A stretch of DNA of 39,805 nt, from NCBI GenBank assembly GCA_002293455.1, contig DBDH01000019.1:1-39805 (forward strand), in the 5' to 3' direction. Origin of the DNA: Treponema sp. UBA937. Lineage in GTDB: Bacteria > Spirochaetota > Spirochaetia > Treponematales > Breznakiellaceae. Position numbers and translations under genes: made by a program. The notes beneath the pieces are model-generated. The model was not told the DNA's origin. It saw only the letters and a list, made by a program, of their open reading frames with translations, and ran no database searches. Positions 31,786 through 39,805 of the stretch are shown here, in pieces (position 1 is the stretch's first letter; every line of letters begins with the position of its first letter).

Positions 31786-34191
31786 ATTGCCGACTGTTTC
31801 CTGTCCGGCCTTTTCCATCATCTCGGCCCTTTCTTCATCGCTGTCGGCAATGATGCTGGCGGCCAGGAAACGGGCGGCGGCGGTTTCCGTAGTGTAAGAG
31901 CCAAGAGGAATGGCGCCTTCGCGGTACAATTCCCGGGAAGTGCTGTAGCCGGAGAAATCCACAATTCCTTCCTGCTGCGAAGTACAATAAAAATAGGTGT
32001 GCCGCCGCTTCCCGACGGTGAACGCTTTTTTGAGCGAATAAGGGCCTTCCCGGAAACCCGCCGTTCCCGTATCGTATAACTCCAGGAAGAAATGATTCAC
32101 GCCTTTTTCCATCAGCGAAATCAAATAATCCGAACGGATGCCGGGATAAATTCTGAACACGCACATGGAATTGGCGGCATCTTCCAAAAGCTGTGAAAGA
32201 ACATAAGTGTCCGCCTCAAGAGGACCGTTCAGAAGAGCGGTCCCGGTAAAAACAGGAGTTTTCATATTCCAGTTCCTGAAACCATCGCTGCCGATCTTTT
32301 CAAACTTAAGATTAAGCGGCGACAAAACCCGGCCTCCGTGCACCACGTACACGCCCTTTTGCATGGTAGTCGCAAGATCGATAGCCTGTTTCATCGTCTC
32401 CGCGGCCTCGTTTGAGGATTCACGCGTTGTAGAAGAAGCCGCAAGAACGATGGGCGCGTTGGCATCGGCAAAAAGCCAGTACAAAAGCGGCGCCGAATAC
32501 GGAAGCGTATCGGTTCCATGCGCGACCACAATCCCGTTGGCGGTTCCCGAATTAAGCCGTTCCGCGATAGCCGCAATGAGCGCGGCCCAGTCGCCGGGAA
32601 CAATTTCTTCCGACAAAAGCCTGCCAATTTCTATCGATTCAAAGCGGACTTTTGAAGCCCAGGCTTCTCCGTTTTCAGATAAAAGTTCCCGCAGAACTTT
32701 TTCATCGCCGCTCTCGATGGTACCTTCCTCTTTGTTATATTTTCCGGAAATAGCTCCGCCCATAGAAAGAACGTATACAAGGGATACCGAAAGCTGTTCT
32801 TTCAAAATATCCTTTACCAAGGACGGTTCGGCTAATCCTCCTGTTTCACGCATGACAATCCCCGTTAAAAAACGAATCGGACGGGCATCGCCTTCCCGAA
32901 TCCGCTTCACTTCCTGGGGATTCTGTTCTATCGTATTCTTAACAATAGATTCAATCTTTTCCCGGTCGGTAAGGAGTTCCCAGTCCCGTTCTCTTACCAG
33001 CATTTCCGGATCGCGGTCAGCTTCCAGGACAGCCGTAATGGTCTGCTTCGCAATCCCCGCACTAACGCGCTTTTCATCCAGCATACGGAGGATTTTCGCA
33101 AACCTTTCCGGAGTCAGCGGAGCGTTCTGGGGACTCATATTGAGCCTTTTAAACTCTTTAATAACATACGCGAGCCATTGGGCACACTCCCTGGAAGCGG
33201 CTCCCAGAGCGGTAGTCTGCTCAAAATAATCGGCACGGCTTGTTTCGTCACAGATAAACTCAGCCTGATGAAGCGTGAGACCGTATTGGCTCATAAAACG
33301 ATTGCGCCTCAGTTCCGGCAATTCAACCGTAAAATTATCGAGCGCCTCCAAAATATCGGAACCGGGTATAAAATGAGGAATCTCCGGCAGAGGCTCAAAC
33401 CGGGGGCCCGATTCTCCTTTCCGCTTGTGAAAAGGTTCCGTAATCTGAAGCGTCTCGTTCCAAATACGGCTTTCGGGAAGAACGCTTCCGCCGTGCAGAA
33501 GTATCTCCTCCTGCCTTGAAAGTTCCGTGTTAATCGCCCGCCAAACAAAATTGAAAGAGTTCAGATTCCGGAGCTTCACATAATTTTGGGGCATATCGGG
33601 ATAAGGAGCGATGCCGACATAGGCATTACAGCGCATCACGCTTTCAACAGGAACGCCGGGAATAATTTCGAGGTATTGAATTCGGCGGCGGAGATCGGTC
33701 AAAAAGACTTCGGCCTCTTCCCCTATTTCAAAATCCGGCGCGGTCCGAATCCGCACACTGGGCATTCCCGCCCTGGAATAATCCATCCGGGTTTCACGGC
33801 CCGAATGCGTCAAACGTCCGGCATCTTCTTCAATCCGGACTTCTTCAATCCTAATCCGTTTCTTGCGCCGGTGAAACAGTATGTCCATGTAACCATCGGT
33901 TCCTAGTTTCAGCGACAGCTTGGATAAAGCATGATCTTCGGGAATCTCCGGCGTGCTGATATTGCGTTCATACGGAGCGTCTTTGATGATGCCCCCTTCC
34001 AAGCCGCGGATGAGCATATAAGCCTTTCTCGCCGCCGCCGAATTGAGCACAGGAACGGCATCCGGCTTTTCTTTACAGACGGGACACGAAGAAAATTGTC
34101 CCTGGGCATTATAGCTGCACGAACAAAAAGTCTTTACTCCCGTAAGGAGCAGAATTCTAACTTCCAGGTAGATATGAGATTTATACACCAC
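31783..34191 (-). CDS. GatB-like amidotransferase subunit fused to asparaginase/GatD-like domain, likely catalytically degenerate
   Basis: An 802-aa protein starting at GTG (GGGG six bases upstream). Residues 1-475 are GatB/GatE-like: E10-V11-R12 where GatB has E-V-H, a zinc knuckle with C23, C25, C36 and C39, then DYSRAGMP, LRNLNSFNFVWRAI, and the helical/YqeY tail (QNPQEVKRIREGDARPIRFL). The kinase/transfer-site segments look lost: the usual KNYFYPD region reads RNISTPE and EEGSLRCDAN reads PVESVMRCNA. From about 476 an L-asparaginase/GatD-like domain begins: SMGGAISG where the nucleophile Thr of TGGT is Ala, HGTDT at about 558-562, and a lysine segment LKFEK at about 627-631. It is reminiscent of archaeal GatE plus GatD in one chain, but lacks the AspRS-like insert. 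Probably a paralogue or pseudoenzyme rather than the main GatCAB. Confidence 0.75.
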   Translation of the reverse strand: MVYKSHIYLEVRILLLTGVKTFCSCSYNAQGQFSSCPVCKEKPDAVPVLNSAAARKAYMLIRGLEGGIIKDAPYERNISTPEIPEDHALSKLSLKLGTDGYMDILFHRRKKRIRIEEVRIEEDAGRLTHSGRETRMDYSRAGMPSVRIRTAPDFEIGEEAEVFLTDLRRRIQYLEIIPGVPVESVMRCNAYVGIAPYPDMPQNYVKLRNLNSFNFVWRAINTELSRQEEILLHGGSVLPESRIWNETLQITEPFHKRKGESGPRFEPLPEIPHFIPGSDILEALDNFTVELPELRRNRFMSQYGLTLHQAEFICDETSRADYFEQTTALGAASRECAQWLAYVIKEFKRLNMSPQNAPLTPERFAKILRMLDEKRVSAGIAKQTITAVLEADRDPEMLVRERDWELLTDREKIESIVKNTIEQNPQEVKRIREGDARPIRFLTGIVMRETGGLAEPSLVKDILKEQLSVSLVYVLSMGGAISGKYNKEEGTIESGDEKVLRELLSENGEAWASKVRFESIEIGRLLSEEIVPGDWAALIAAIAERLNSGTANGIVVAHGTDTLPYSAPLLYWLFADANAPIVLAASSTTRESSNEAAETMKQAIDLATTMQKGVYVVHGGRVLSPLNLKFEKIGSDGFRNWNMKTPVFTGTALLNGPLEADTYVLSQLLEDAANSMCVFRIYPGIRSDYLISLMEKGVNHFFLELYDTGTAGFREGPYSLKKAFTVGKRRHTYFYCTSQQEGIVDFSGYSTSRELYREGAIPLGSYTTETAAARFLAASIIADSDEERAEMMEKAGQETVGN

Positions 34192-34247
34192 GGCATTCCC
34201 CTTACCGTACTATGGGTCCAGGATTTGATGATGTCAAGACCTCTTTT

Positions 34248-34276
34248 TTGACAGATGCATAAATCCCGTATATTCT
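34248..34276 (+). promoter_or_regulatory. Sigma-70-type promoter of the TIGR04076-like gene
   Basis: TTGACA (34248-34253), exact 17-bp spacer, TATTCT (34271-34276). Transcription would begin near 34283, about 23 bp before the ATG at 34306. Confidence 0.65.
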
Positions 34277-34305
34277 ATAAAGATAAGATTAATAGGGAAT
34301 AGGGC

Positions 34306-34635
34306 ATGAAAAAAACACATAAGTGCAAAATTACGGTTTTACGGCGGGAATATTTTCAGGATTTGGCGGACGAATACCTTACGGACCCGAGCGCGGGAAA
34401 ATGCCAGCTCTTCGAGGACGGACAGGAAATCATTGTTGATGATCAAAGATCGATACCCATACTTCAAGGGCAATTTTGTTCTCATGCATGGGACAGCATC
34501 AGCCACTATGTCTACGCGGCCCTTCAGGGCGGAACGATTATGAAAGGCTGGACCTACGACGAAAAGGTGATGATAGCCTGCTGTAACGACGGCATCCGCC
34601 CGGTCATTTTCAAACTGGAAAGGATAGACGAATAG
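34306..34635 (+). CDS. TIGR04076-family small protein
   Basis: A 109-aa protein. The layout KCKITVLRREYFQDLADEYL, then CQLFEDGQEIIV, FCSHAWDSISHYVYAAL, and the terminal CCNDGIRPVIFKLERI matches the TIGR04076 family of unknown function, which has conserved cysteines (here Cys in HKC, KCQ, FCS and CCN) and is often found in anaerobes. The cysteines may bind metal. It has its own consensus promoter and is transcribed divergently from the GatB-asparaginase fusion. Function unknown. Confidence 0.75.
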   Translation: MKKTHKCKITVLRREYFQDLADEYLTDPSAGKCQLFEDGQEIIVDDQRSIPILQGQFCSHAWDSISHYVYAALQGGTIMKGWTYDEKVMIACCNDGIRPVIFKLERIDE

Positions 34636-34683
34636 CGGACGCCTCCTCGTATAAAGCGCTGTCCAGAAAGGCAGACTTTTTTC

Positions 34684-36384
34684 TTACACCACCCCCGGAA
34701 GCGGCTTTATCATCTTAAACAAAAGATATTTAAAGGGATGAATATCCAGGGCATTGGGAAACCATCCGGCTATTTCACCAAAGTCTACGATGTTAATGGC
34801 GGGACTGTAGGAAATGGGAAGCACCGTTCCCCGGTCGATAAGCAGTTTTTCCGCTTCCGCAAGTGTTTCCCATCGTTCCGCGCCTTCCTGCAGCATGGAT
34901 TCATCCATCAGCTTTTCATAGTCTTCATCGCGCATTTTCGCGTCGTTGAGGTTTGAACCGCTCGTCCATATTTGCAAAAAAGTGAGGGGATCGGCAAAGT
35001 CGCCGATCCAGGTAGAGGAACCAACATCGTAATCATCGTCCTTTAAAGAATAAAAATAACGATGAACCGAAATCATCTCAATTTTTACGGGAATGCCGAG
35101 GGATTCTTTCCAGGTATTTGCCATGATTCCGGCAATCCGCTCGGCATCTTCCGATTGAGCAATTCTGATAACGAGTTCGGGAAGACCCGCTCCCTGGGCA
35201 TAGCCCGCGTCAACCAAAAGCTGCCTCGCTTCTTCCAGTGATTGTCCGCCGGTGCCTTGTATTTCAGGGTAGCCGGGAATAGGATAAATGAGGGTTTTGG
35301 CAGGCATAATGTGCCCTTCACGGATTTGTTCCCAAGGCAAGGAAATAGAAAGCGCGCGCCGGAGCCGCCAATCGTCCCAGGGTTCCCGCTCGGAGCGGAT
35401 AAAATAATAATGCGTGGCAAACATAGGATTCACCACAAGTCCGCGGGTATCATCCAAGTCATTAATGCTTACCGCGCCGGAGATCCATCTTGCTTCACCT
35501 CTGTTCCATAAGTCCGCCGCTTCTTCGCCGTCTTCCGAAAACCGGAAGATCAATCTTTTTAAGGCAACGTTTGACGCGTCCCAATACAATTCATTCCGCG
35601 CGAGAATGATGGCATTATCGGTTTTTTCCACGATGTAGAACGGGCCGTTGGATAAAGGCGGCCGGGCGCTCCAATCTTCCTGTTCCAGCATGTCAGGATG
35701 AATCGGGCTGAACGAATGATGACAAAGCATATTGATGAAAAATGAAGCCGGCGCGTTCAGCTTTACGACGAGCGTCCGCGGATCGGGACACACAATGCCG
35801 ACAGCGGATTCATCGGCGATGCCGTTCCGATAATCCCGCGCGCCTTCGATAACATCAAACAAAGACGCGTATGGGGAATCTTCATTTCCGATTAAAGAAA
35901 GCCATGACGTTCTAAAATGTGACGAACGCACGGGGTCGCCGTTCCAATAACGCGCCGATTCCCGAATCGTAAAAGTCCATTCTTTTTTATTTGAGGATAC
36001 CGACCAGCGGCTGGCTGCCGCCGGAACCGGTTCCATCGTAAGAGGATGATAGGAAAAAAGCCCCTCATACAAGGCCGTGTACATTTGGGCTTCATTGGCA
36101 AGATAGGATTTTCGGAAATCGAGTTCCCATTCGCCCGCGGAAAAAGCCACGGTAAGTTCTTCACGGTCAAGCACATTCGGACGGGGGACGGCGTATTGAC
36201 CGTCGTCGTCTTCCCAATTTTCCCTATCTTCTGTTTCAATTTCAGGCAGCATATCTTCAACAATTACGGAAGATCCTTCGCCGCCGGGACTGCTTGTACA
36301 GGAAAAGAGCGGCAGCATCAGAAGAAGCTGAAAGATCATCAAAATACTCAAAAAAACCCTTGTTCGCGCATTTCGTTTACTCAT
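34684..36384 (-). CDS. Extracellular solute-binding lipoprotein, family 5 (oligopeptide-type)
   Basis: A 566-aa protein. A lipoprotein signal peptide ends in LPLFSC with Cys29. The mature protein has the family 5 SBP pattern: YTALYEGLFSYHPLTMEPVPA near the start of the domain, KEWTFTIRESARYWNGDPV, RRALSISLPWEQI, and a C-terminal AEKLLIDRGTVLPISYSP. It delivers oligopeptides or related solutes to an ABC permease, but no permease or ATPase genes lie nearby. It follows the 468-aa gene by 2 bp on the same strand, so they form an operon. Confidence 0.9.
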   Translation of the reverse strand: MSKRNARTRVFLSILMIFQLLLMLPLFSCTSSPGGEGSSVIVEDMLPEIETEDRENWEDDDGQYAVPRPNVLDREELTVAFSAGEWELDFRKSYLANEAQMYTALYEGLFSYHPLTMEPVPAAASRWSVSSNKKEWTFTIRESARYWNGDPVRSSHFRTSWLSLIGNEDSPYASLFDVIEGARDYRNGIADESAVGIVCPDPRTLVVKLNAPASFFINMLCHHSFSPIHPDMLEQEDWSARPPLSNGPFYIVEKTDNAIILARNELYWDASNVALKRLIFRFSEDGEEAADLWNRGEARWISGAVSINDLDDTRGLVVNPMFATHYYFIRSEREPWDDWRLRRALSISLPWEQIREGHIMPAKTLIYPIPGYPEIQGTGGQSLEEARQLLVDAGYAQGAGLPELVIRIAQSEDAERIAGIMANTWKESLGIPVKIEMISVHRYFYSLKDDDYDVGSSTWIGDFADPLTFLQIWTSGSNLNDAKMRDEDYEKLMDESMLQEGAERWETLAEAEKLLIDRGTVLPISYSPAINIVDFGEIAGWFPNALDIHPFKYLLFKMIKPLPGVV

Positions 36385-36386
36385 AA

Positions 36387-37793
36387 TTAACTGATACCAA
36401 TTTTTTTAAGCTGTTCTTCTTCTTCTTTCAAAGAACTGTATTCAAAACGTTTTTGGTTTGCGGAAATAATAACATTTTTTATCGCCGATAATTCGGGTTT
36501 TACGCCCTTAATTTTGTCTTTTATTTCCGGCGGGGCCGTAAGTTTAAAACAATCGTCCATAGCCGCGAGCGTTTTATGAATCGACTGTAAATCCTTTAAA
36601 TTCTTACTCAGTAAAGAAAGCAATTGATCTTCTTCCATGGAGTCTAACCTGCTGCCCGTGGAGCTTCTCATAGAAAAAGAACCCAAAACCCGTATCCGCC
36701 GTTCCAGTTCCTGATGCAAGTGATTATAATCTATCTTATCTTTAACGGTGGTTCCCCTCACGGCATCAACATATTGAATATCGTACAAAACAGGTTCGGG
36801 ATCCCTGTTGAGCATTTCCCGGATAATTTCCCGAATTCTTTGCCCCAGGGTTTTCTTTACATTGGAAAACATGTCGTTGTTCTCGTTAAACTTCTTTAAA
36901 ACTTCCGCCAAAGACATCGATGATCCGCCTAAAGCCCTAAGCCCGTCAACGAGGAAAATTTTATATGAAACAGGTTCCTTTTTTTTGACGATTTTATCTT
37001 CGGGAACTTCCAGCGCCTTGAGCTTTGCGGCTCTTAAAGGCGTCCCGTCTTTCGTATCGAGTTCCTTGATAAGCTCTTCGGCCAAATCGGGATAAAAAGG
37101 GGTTCCCGGCATAGCACTGGAGAAATTCTTCTTTATTTGAGCCGTAATTTCCGCCCTGCGGCTATAGGCATTGTCAAAATCGATGGTAAGATTATTGACA
37201 ATTTTAAGCAGAAGCTCTTTTTTATACAGTTCCTTTTGATAATCGCTTATGATTTTTAGAATCTGCATGATGTTATTTGCCGATTTAATCAAAGTCACCT
37301 GAGATTCATTTACCAGCGAACCAGACATTGGATCACTGTTGGCTTTTATCTCGTTTACAAGCCCTATCACAATACGCGTATTCGGATTCGCCGACGAATT
37401 ATTTTGACCGGACCAATTAATATATTTTATAAGCCCGGAAATACGTTTTATCCGCTCCAAAGTCAAAAAATCGGTATTGAAAGAATAAAAATTGACAAGA
37501 AAATCCAACTGATTATCATAATTGGAAAGACGGATAGAAATTTCATTGATTCGGTCCGGTTCAGGAATATCATCCGCAGGAAGGATTTCAATTTCGCCCA
37601 TTTTTGCTTCCTGCTTGTAAGGATCAGCCTGGATCATGCCTTTTTTCAAAAGAATATCATAAATTGTCGCAAACGCGGAATGATATGAGCGGAATTCTTC
37701 TTTTAGCTTGGTCAATTGCGTCTTTTCAAGCCAAAGGCTCCGGGTTTCAAGTCCTTTAACAAGCTGTTCCTGATATTGTTTTAAGTCTTCCAT
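36387..37793 (-). CDS. Conserved hypothetical protein, 468 aa, helical
   Basis: I do not recognise a domain. The protein is largely helical, with a possible coiled coil at the C-terminus (KRFEYSSLKEEEEQLKKIGI) and amphipathic segments throughout. There is no signal peptide or membrane helix, so it should be cytoplasmic. It is translated from the same mRNA as the solute-binding lipoprotein (2-bp gap). The style (many Lys/Asp/Asn, no known family) is common in conserved treponemal proteins. Function unknown. Confidence 0.6.
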   Translation of the reverse strand: MEDLKQYQEQLVKGLETRSLWLEKTQLTKLKEEFRSYHSAFATIYDILLKKGMIQADPYKQEAKMGEIEILPADDIPEPDRINEISIRLSNYDNQLDFLVNFYSFNTDFLTLERIKRISGLIKYINWSGQNNSSANPNTRIVIGLVNEIKANSDPMSGSLVNESQVTLIKSANNIMQILKIISDYQKELYKKELLLKIVNNLTIDFDNAYSRRAEITAQIKKNFSSAMPGTPFYPDLAEELIKELDTKDGTPLRAAKLKALEVPEDKIVKKKEPVSYKIFLVDGLRALGGSSMSLAEVLKKFNENNDMFSNVKKTLGQRIREIIREMLNRDPEPVLYDIQYVDAVRGTTVKDKIDYNHLHQELERRIRVLGSFSMRSSTGSRLDSMEEDQLLSLLSKNLKDLQSIHKTLAAMDDCFKLTAPPEIKDKIKGVKPELSAIKNVIISANQKRFEYSSLKEEEEQLKKIGIS

Positions 37794-37876
37794 ACTTTAT
37801 TAGTATCTATTAATTCAAAGATTAATGCAATCTTCATATTAAATACATATATAAATGTATGGAGATACTAAGAGTA

Positions 37877-38647
37877 ATGATGAAGAAAATGGTGTTTTTT
37901 TGGGTACCGGCCTGCATATTTTCCGTATCCGCGTGCAGGAATCCGGTAATGTATTCGCGGTATGAAGTGATTTTGCCGGAAATTCCTTCTGATTGGCAGA
38001 CTGTTTTAGGAAAACCTGTTTGGCAAGTTGAATGGATCGATGCTAAGGGAAACTGGCAAAGAATTGACGCGGAGGAAAGCAGGATTTTTTCCCTTGAAAT
38101 CTATAACACGGGAATAAATCCGGTGATTGCCTATCCTTATTGGCCGGGAAGAAATATCTATCCGGGATTTTTCTCTCCCGCGGGCGCGCTTTTTCCTTTG
38201 GATATCCGGAAAGATACTGTCAATCTTGATTGGCATGGAGGAGCGGACGCTCAGTTTTACCGATTCCTTTCATCGTTCAGTGGCGGAGGAAACCGGTCTC
38301 CCGAACAATTTGACTGGCAGAGATTCCGTTCGCTTTTACGGAAAAAAATTGATGATCCTGAAATAAACGCCAACCCCTGGAACATTGACTGGGAAAAGGC
38401 CGCCGAAAAGGTTATCAATTCGGGTTTCCGCGAAAGTTACATTGTTCCCCGAAAATATTCTGATATAAGCGTTACGATTCCGGAAGAAGGCCTTTGGATT
38501 TCTCCGTCTCCGTTTATTCAGGGACATTATTGGGAAACCGGAGCGAAGACCGTATTGAAAGCAACAGAATCGGTGTCGCGGTATGTTTCCGCAAAGGGGA
38601 TGATTGTCTACACGGATAAAACATGGGCATATTTTCCGCGTGAATGA
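37877..38647 (+). CDS. Predicted lipoprotein, 256 aa, unknown function
   Basis: A signal peptide with lipobox VSAC (Cys20 from this start) follows MMKKMVFFWVPACIF. Starts at 37859, 37877 and 37880 are all possible; GGAG at 37861-37864 favours 37877, though the spacing is long. The mature part is rich in Trp and Tyr (for example VEWIDAKGNWQRIDAEE, AYPYWPGRNIYPGFF), suggesting a beta-rich envelope protein. No domain recognised. It is a single gene, divergent from the 468-aa/solute-binding operon. Confidence 0.6.
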   Translation: MMKKMVFFWVPACIFSVSACRNPVMYSRYEVILPEIPSDWQTVLGKPVWQVEWIDAKGNWQRIDAEESRIFSLEIYNTGINPVIAYPYWPGRNIYPGFFSPAGALFPLDIRKDTVNLDWHGGADAQFYRFLSSFSGGGNRSPEQFDWQRFRSLLRKKIDDPEINANPWNIDWEKAAEKVINSGFRESYIVPRKYSDISVTIPEEGLWISPSPFIQGHYWETGAKTVLKATESVSRYVSAKGMIVYTDKTWAYFPRE

Positions 38648-38681
38648 GGAGATGCTCGAGAGCGGACGGGATTTTTCCTTA

Positions 38682-38792
38682 AAAGCAATTGCAAAACTCC
38701 AGTTTTTGCAATTGCCGCTGCTTAAACACGCTTATTTCGCAAGCCGTATGCTGAAAAACTGCATAAAACTGACTAAGTTTTGCGAGAGGCTT
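38682..38792 (+). repeat. Dispersed repeat, copy F (111 bp, slightly shortened)
   Basis: The left 12-bp hairpin (38685-38696 with 38704-38715, loop CTCCAGT) is identical to copy D. The middle is divergent (GCTTAAACACGC, TTCGCAAGCC). The right end AGTTTTGCGAGAGGCTT matches the family. It lies between the lipoprotein gene and the GGDEF gene, in the same orientation as both, ending 81 bp before the latter's start. Confidence 0.7.
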
Positions 38793-38873
38793 ATGAATTT
38801 ACATTTTCTCGCGTTATATTGACTTTTGCTTACGTATCAAAGAAAATATATTTCAAGGGAAAAAAGTTGAACT

Positions 38874-39805
38874 ATGTTTTATGCGCCTATCAGTTTAGTT
38901 AACCTTGATTCAAGAACACTTATGGGTGTCTTGATTTGGGGAAATCTTGCAACAGGTCTTATCGTATGCTTGTATAGGTCCACCAACAAATATGAATTCC
39001 GCCCTGTTATTCGAAACATGGCGCCGGTGCGTTTTTTGAGCGCCTTTGGTTTTCTGTGTCTGTTTCTGCGCGGAGCAATTCCGGATATTATATCGGCAAA
39101 CATTGGAAACTCGCTGTTATTTTTGTGTTTTTATATTGAATCCAATATGCTGCTTAAAATCGCGAATCTCAACAACGAAAGGGTACTCCTTATTGAAAGG
39201 ATAGCTTTGATCCTTAGCATTATTGTATTCAATATTGTGGAATATATATTCCACGATGGTTCATTGCGTATCGGTATTGCTTCCTGCAGTATCTTTCTGT
39301 TGAATCTGCCGTCAATCGTGCTGCTGCTCACGTCAAAACAGACAAATAAATTCAAACAAAGCGCCGGGATATTTTATATTCCCCTTTTGATCGCGACTAT
39401 TCCCCGAACTTTTGAAGCGTTTATCGGAAGAATTATCAATATTGGAACCAACAATTATTATCAAACGTTGTTATTTGGTTCATTGGTGCTGATGATGATC
39501 TCGAATACTATCATCTATCTGTTATTCTTGAAGGAAAACATGGATAGTGTTATTGAAAAAATGGCAAATTATGATAATTTGACGGACACCATGAACCGCC
39601 ATAATTTTTTTACTGTAGGGAAAATGCTGTTCGACCGGTACCGGGACCAGGGAAGCGGCCTGTCCGTGCTTTTTTTCGATATCGATTTTTTCAAAAAGAT
39701 AAATGACCGCTACGGACATCAGTTCGGGGATGATGTGTTGATCCGCTTTGCGAATACTATTAAGAATGGTATCCGTCCCACGGATATTTGCTGCCGGTAC
39801 GGCGG
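38874..39805 (+). CDS. Membrane-bound diguanylate cyclase (GGDEF), truncated by window end
   Basis: An open frame from ATG 38874 runs off the window: 310 codons. The first ~220 residues hold about six or seven membrane helices (LGVLIWGNLATGLIVC-like, NSLLFLCFYIESNMLL, IALILSIIVFNIV, SIFLLNLPSIVLLL and others), a membrane sensor of no recognised type. The GGDEF domain starts at about 222 (YDNLTDTMNRHNFF) and continues with LFFDIDFFKKINDRYGHQFG. The last visible residues, CCRYGG, are the start of the GGDEF/GGEEF active-site motif. It should synthesise c-di-GMP; activity cannot be judged without the missing C-terminus. Confidence 0.85.
   Translation, partial: MFYAPISLVNLDSRTLMGVLIWGNLATGLIVCLYRSTNKYEFRPVIRNMAPVRFLSAFGFLCLFLRGAIPDIISANIGNSLLFLCFYIESNMLLKIANLNNERVLLIERIALILSIIVFNIVEYIFHDGSLRIGIASCSIFLLNLPSIVLLLTSKQTNKFKQSAGIFYIPLLIATIPRTFEAFIGRIINIGTNNYYQTLLFGSLVLMMISNTIIYLLFLKENMDSVIEKMANYDNLTDTMNRHNFFTVGKMLFDRYRDQGSGLSVLFFDIDFFKKINDRYGHQFGDDVLIRFANTIKNGIRPTDICCRYG

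Noticed and set aside
32207..33229. 340-aa plus-strand open frame opposite the GatB-asparaginase fusion
   Set aside because: Ser/Arg-rich composition typical of an antisense shadow; the minus-strand frame has clear family motifs along its whole length.
31783..34191. GatB-asparaginase reading as a frameshift or assembly join of two genes
   Set aside because: The frame is open and continuous through the junction. The YqeY-like tail is complete and is followed directly by the asparaginase strand, with normal codon use, so a true fusion is the simpler reading.
18..38792. Dispersed repeats as a CRISPR array or tRNA-like elements
   Set aside because: The copies are far apart, variable in the middle and carry terminal inverted repeats; there are no spacers, cas genes or cloverleaf folds.
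38604..38822. 72-aa open frame between the lipoprotein and GGDEF genes
   Set aside because: It consists mainly of repeat copy F translated in one frame and overlaps the lipoprotein gene's end.

Overview
The window looks like a chromosomal segment of a Treponema-like spirochaete. This is inferred from a WhiG/FliA-type flagellar sigma factor followed directly by a FapA/DUF342 protein and two small treponeme-style proteins, from several long 'conserved hypothetical' proteins of treponemal flavour, from lipoproteins with spirochaete-style lipoboxes, and from moderate G+C with many GTG/TTG starts. No rRNA, tRNA, CRISPR array, transposase or integrase was seen.

Layout. 1-4.7 kb: a 120-bp repeat, a 915-aa TPR/P-loop-like orphan, then a TetR-methyltransferase operon with a twin operator. 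4.9-9.8 kb: a membrane protein and an accessory patch: toroid-like protein plus AraC/effector-binding regulator (ATGA overlap), a flavin-type small oxidoreductase, a toxin-antitoxin pair behind a palindrome, and a second AraC/effector-binding regulator. 9.9-19.2 kb: mostly housekeeping: RluA-type pseudouridine synthase, HAD phosphatase, TGS/ThrRS-like nucleoside kinase with a methyltransferase, NAD(P)H/FAD oxidoreductase, WecA/TagO-type glycosyl-1-phosphate transferase, and bifunctional aspartokinase-homoserine dehydrogenase. 19.2-22.1 kb: a three-gene DUF3791/DUF3990 cassette, an aminotransferase, and a DUF4258/YgiT toxin-antitoxin-like pair. 22.2-27.6 kb: FolD, then the minus-strand flagellar operon (membrane protein, sigma-28, FapA, two small proteins). 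27.7-31.6 kb: XRE membrane regulator, membrane-anchored alpha/beta hydrolase, PAP2-type protein. 31.8-39.8 kb: a GatB-asparaginase fusion, a TIGR04076-like protein, a solute-binding lipoprotein with a 468-aa partner, a lipoprotein, and a GGDEF protein cut by the window end.

Most notable: (1) an 802-aa fusion of a GatB-like amidotransferase subunit with an asparaginase/GatD-like domain, in which both active sites appear to have lost key residues while the zinc knuckle and tRNA-binding tail persist; (2) a dispersed family of ~120-bp MITE-like intergenic elements with terminal inverted repeats and two hairpins whose stems change in a compensatory way between copies, plus 37-39-bp derivatives; (3) three compact toxin-antitoxin-like modules within 14 kb, one being an ATGA-coupled trio around a putative ADP-ribosyltransferase-fold protein.

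Identifications rest on recalled family motifs; no database search was possible.
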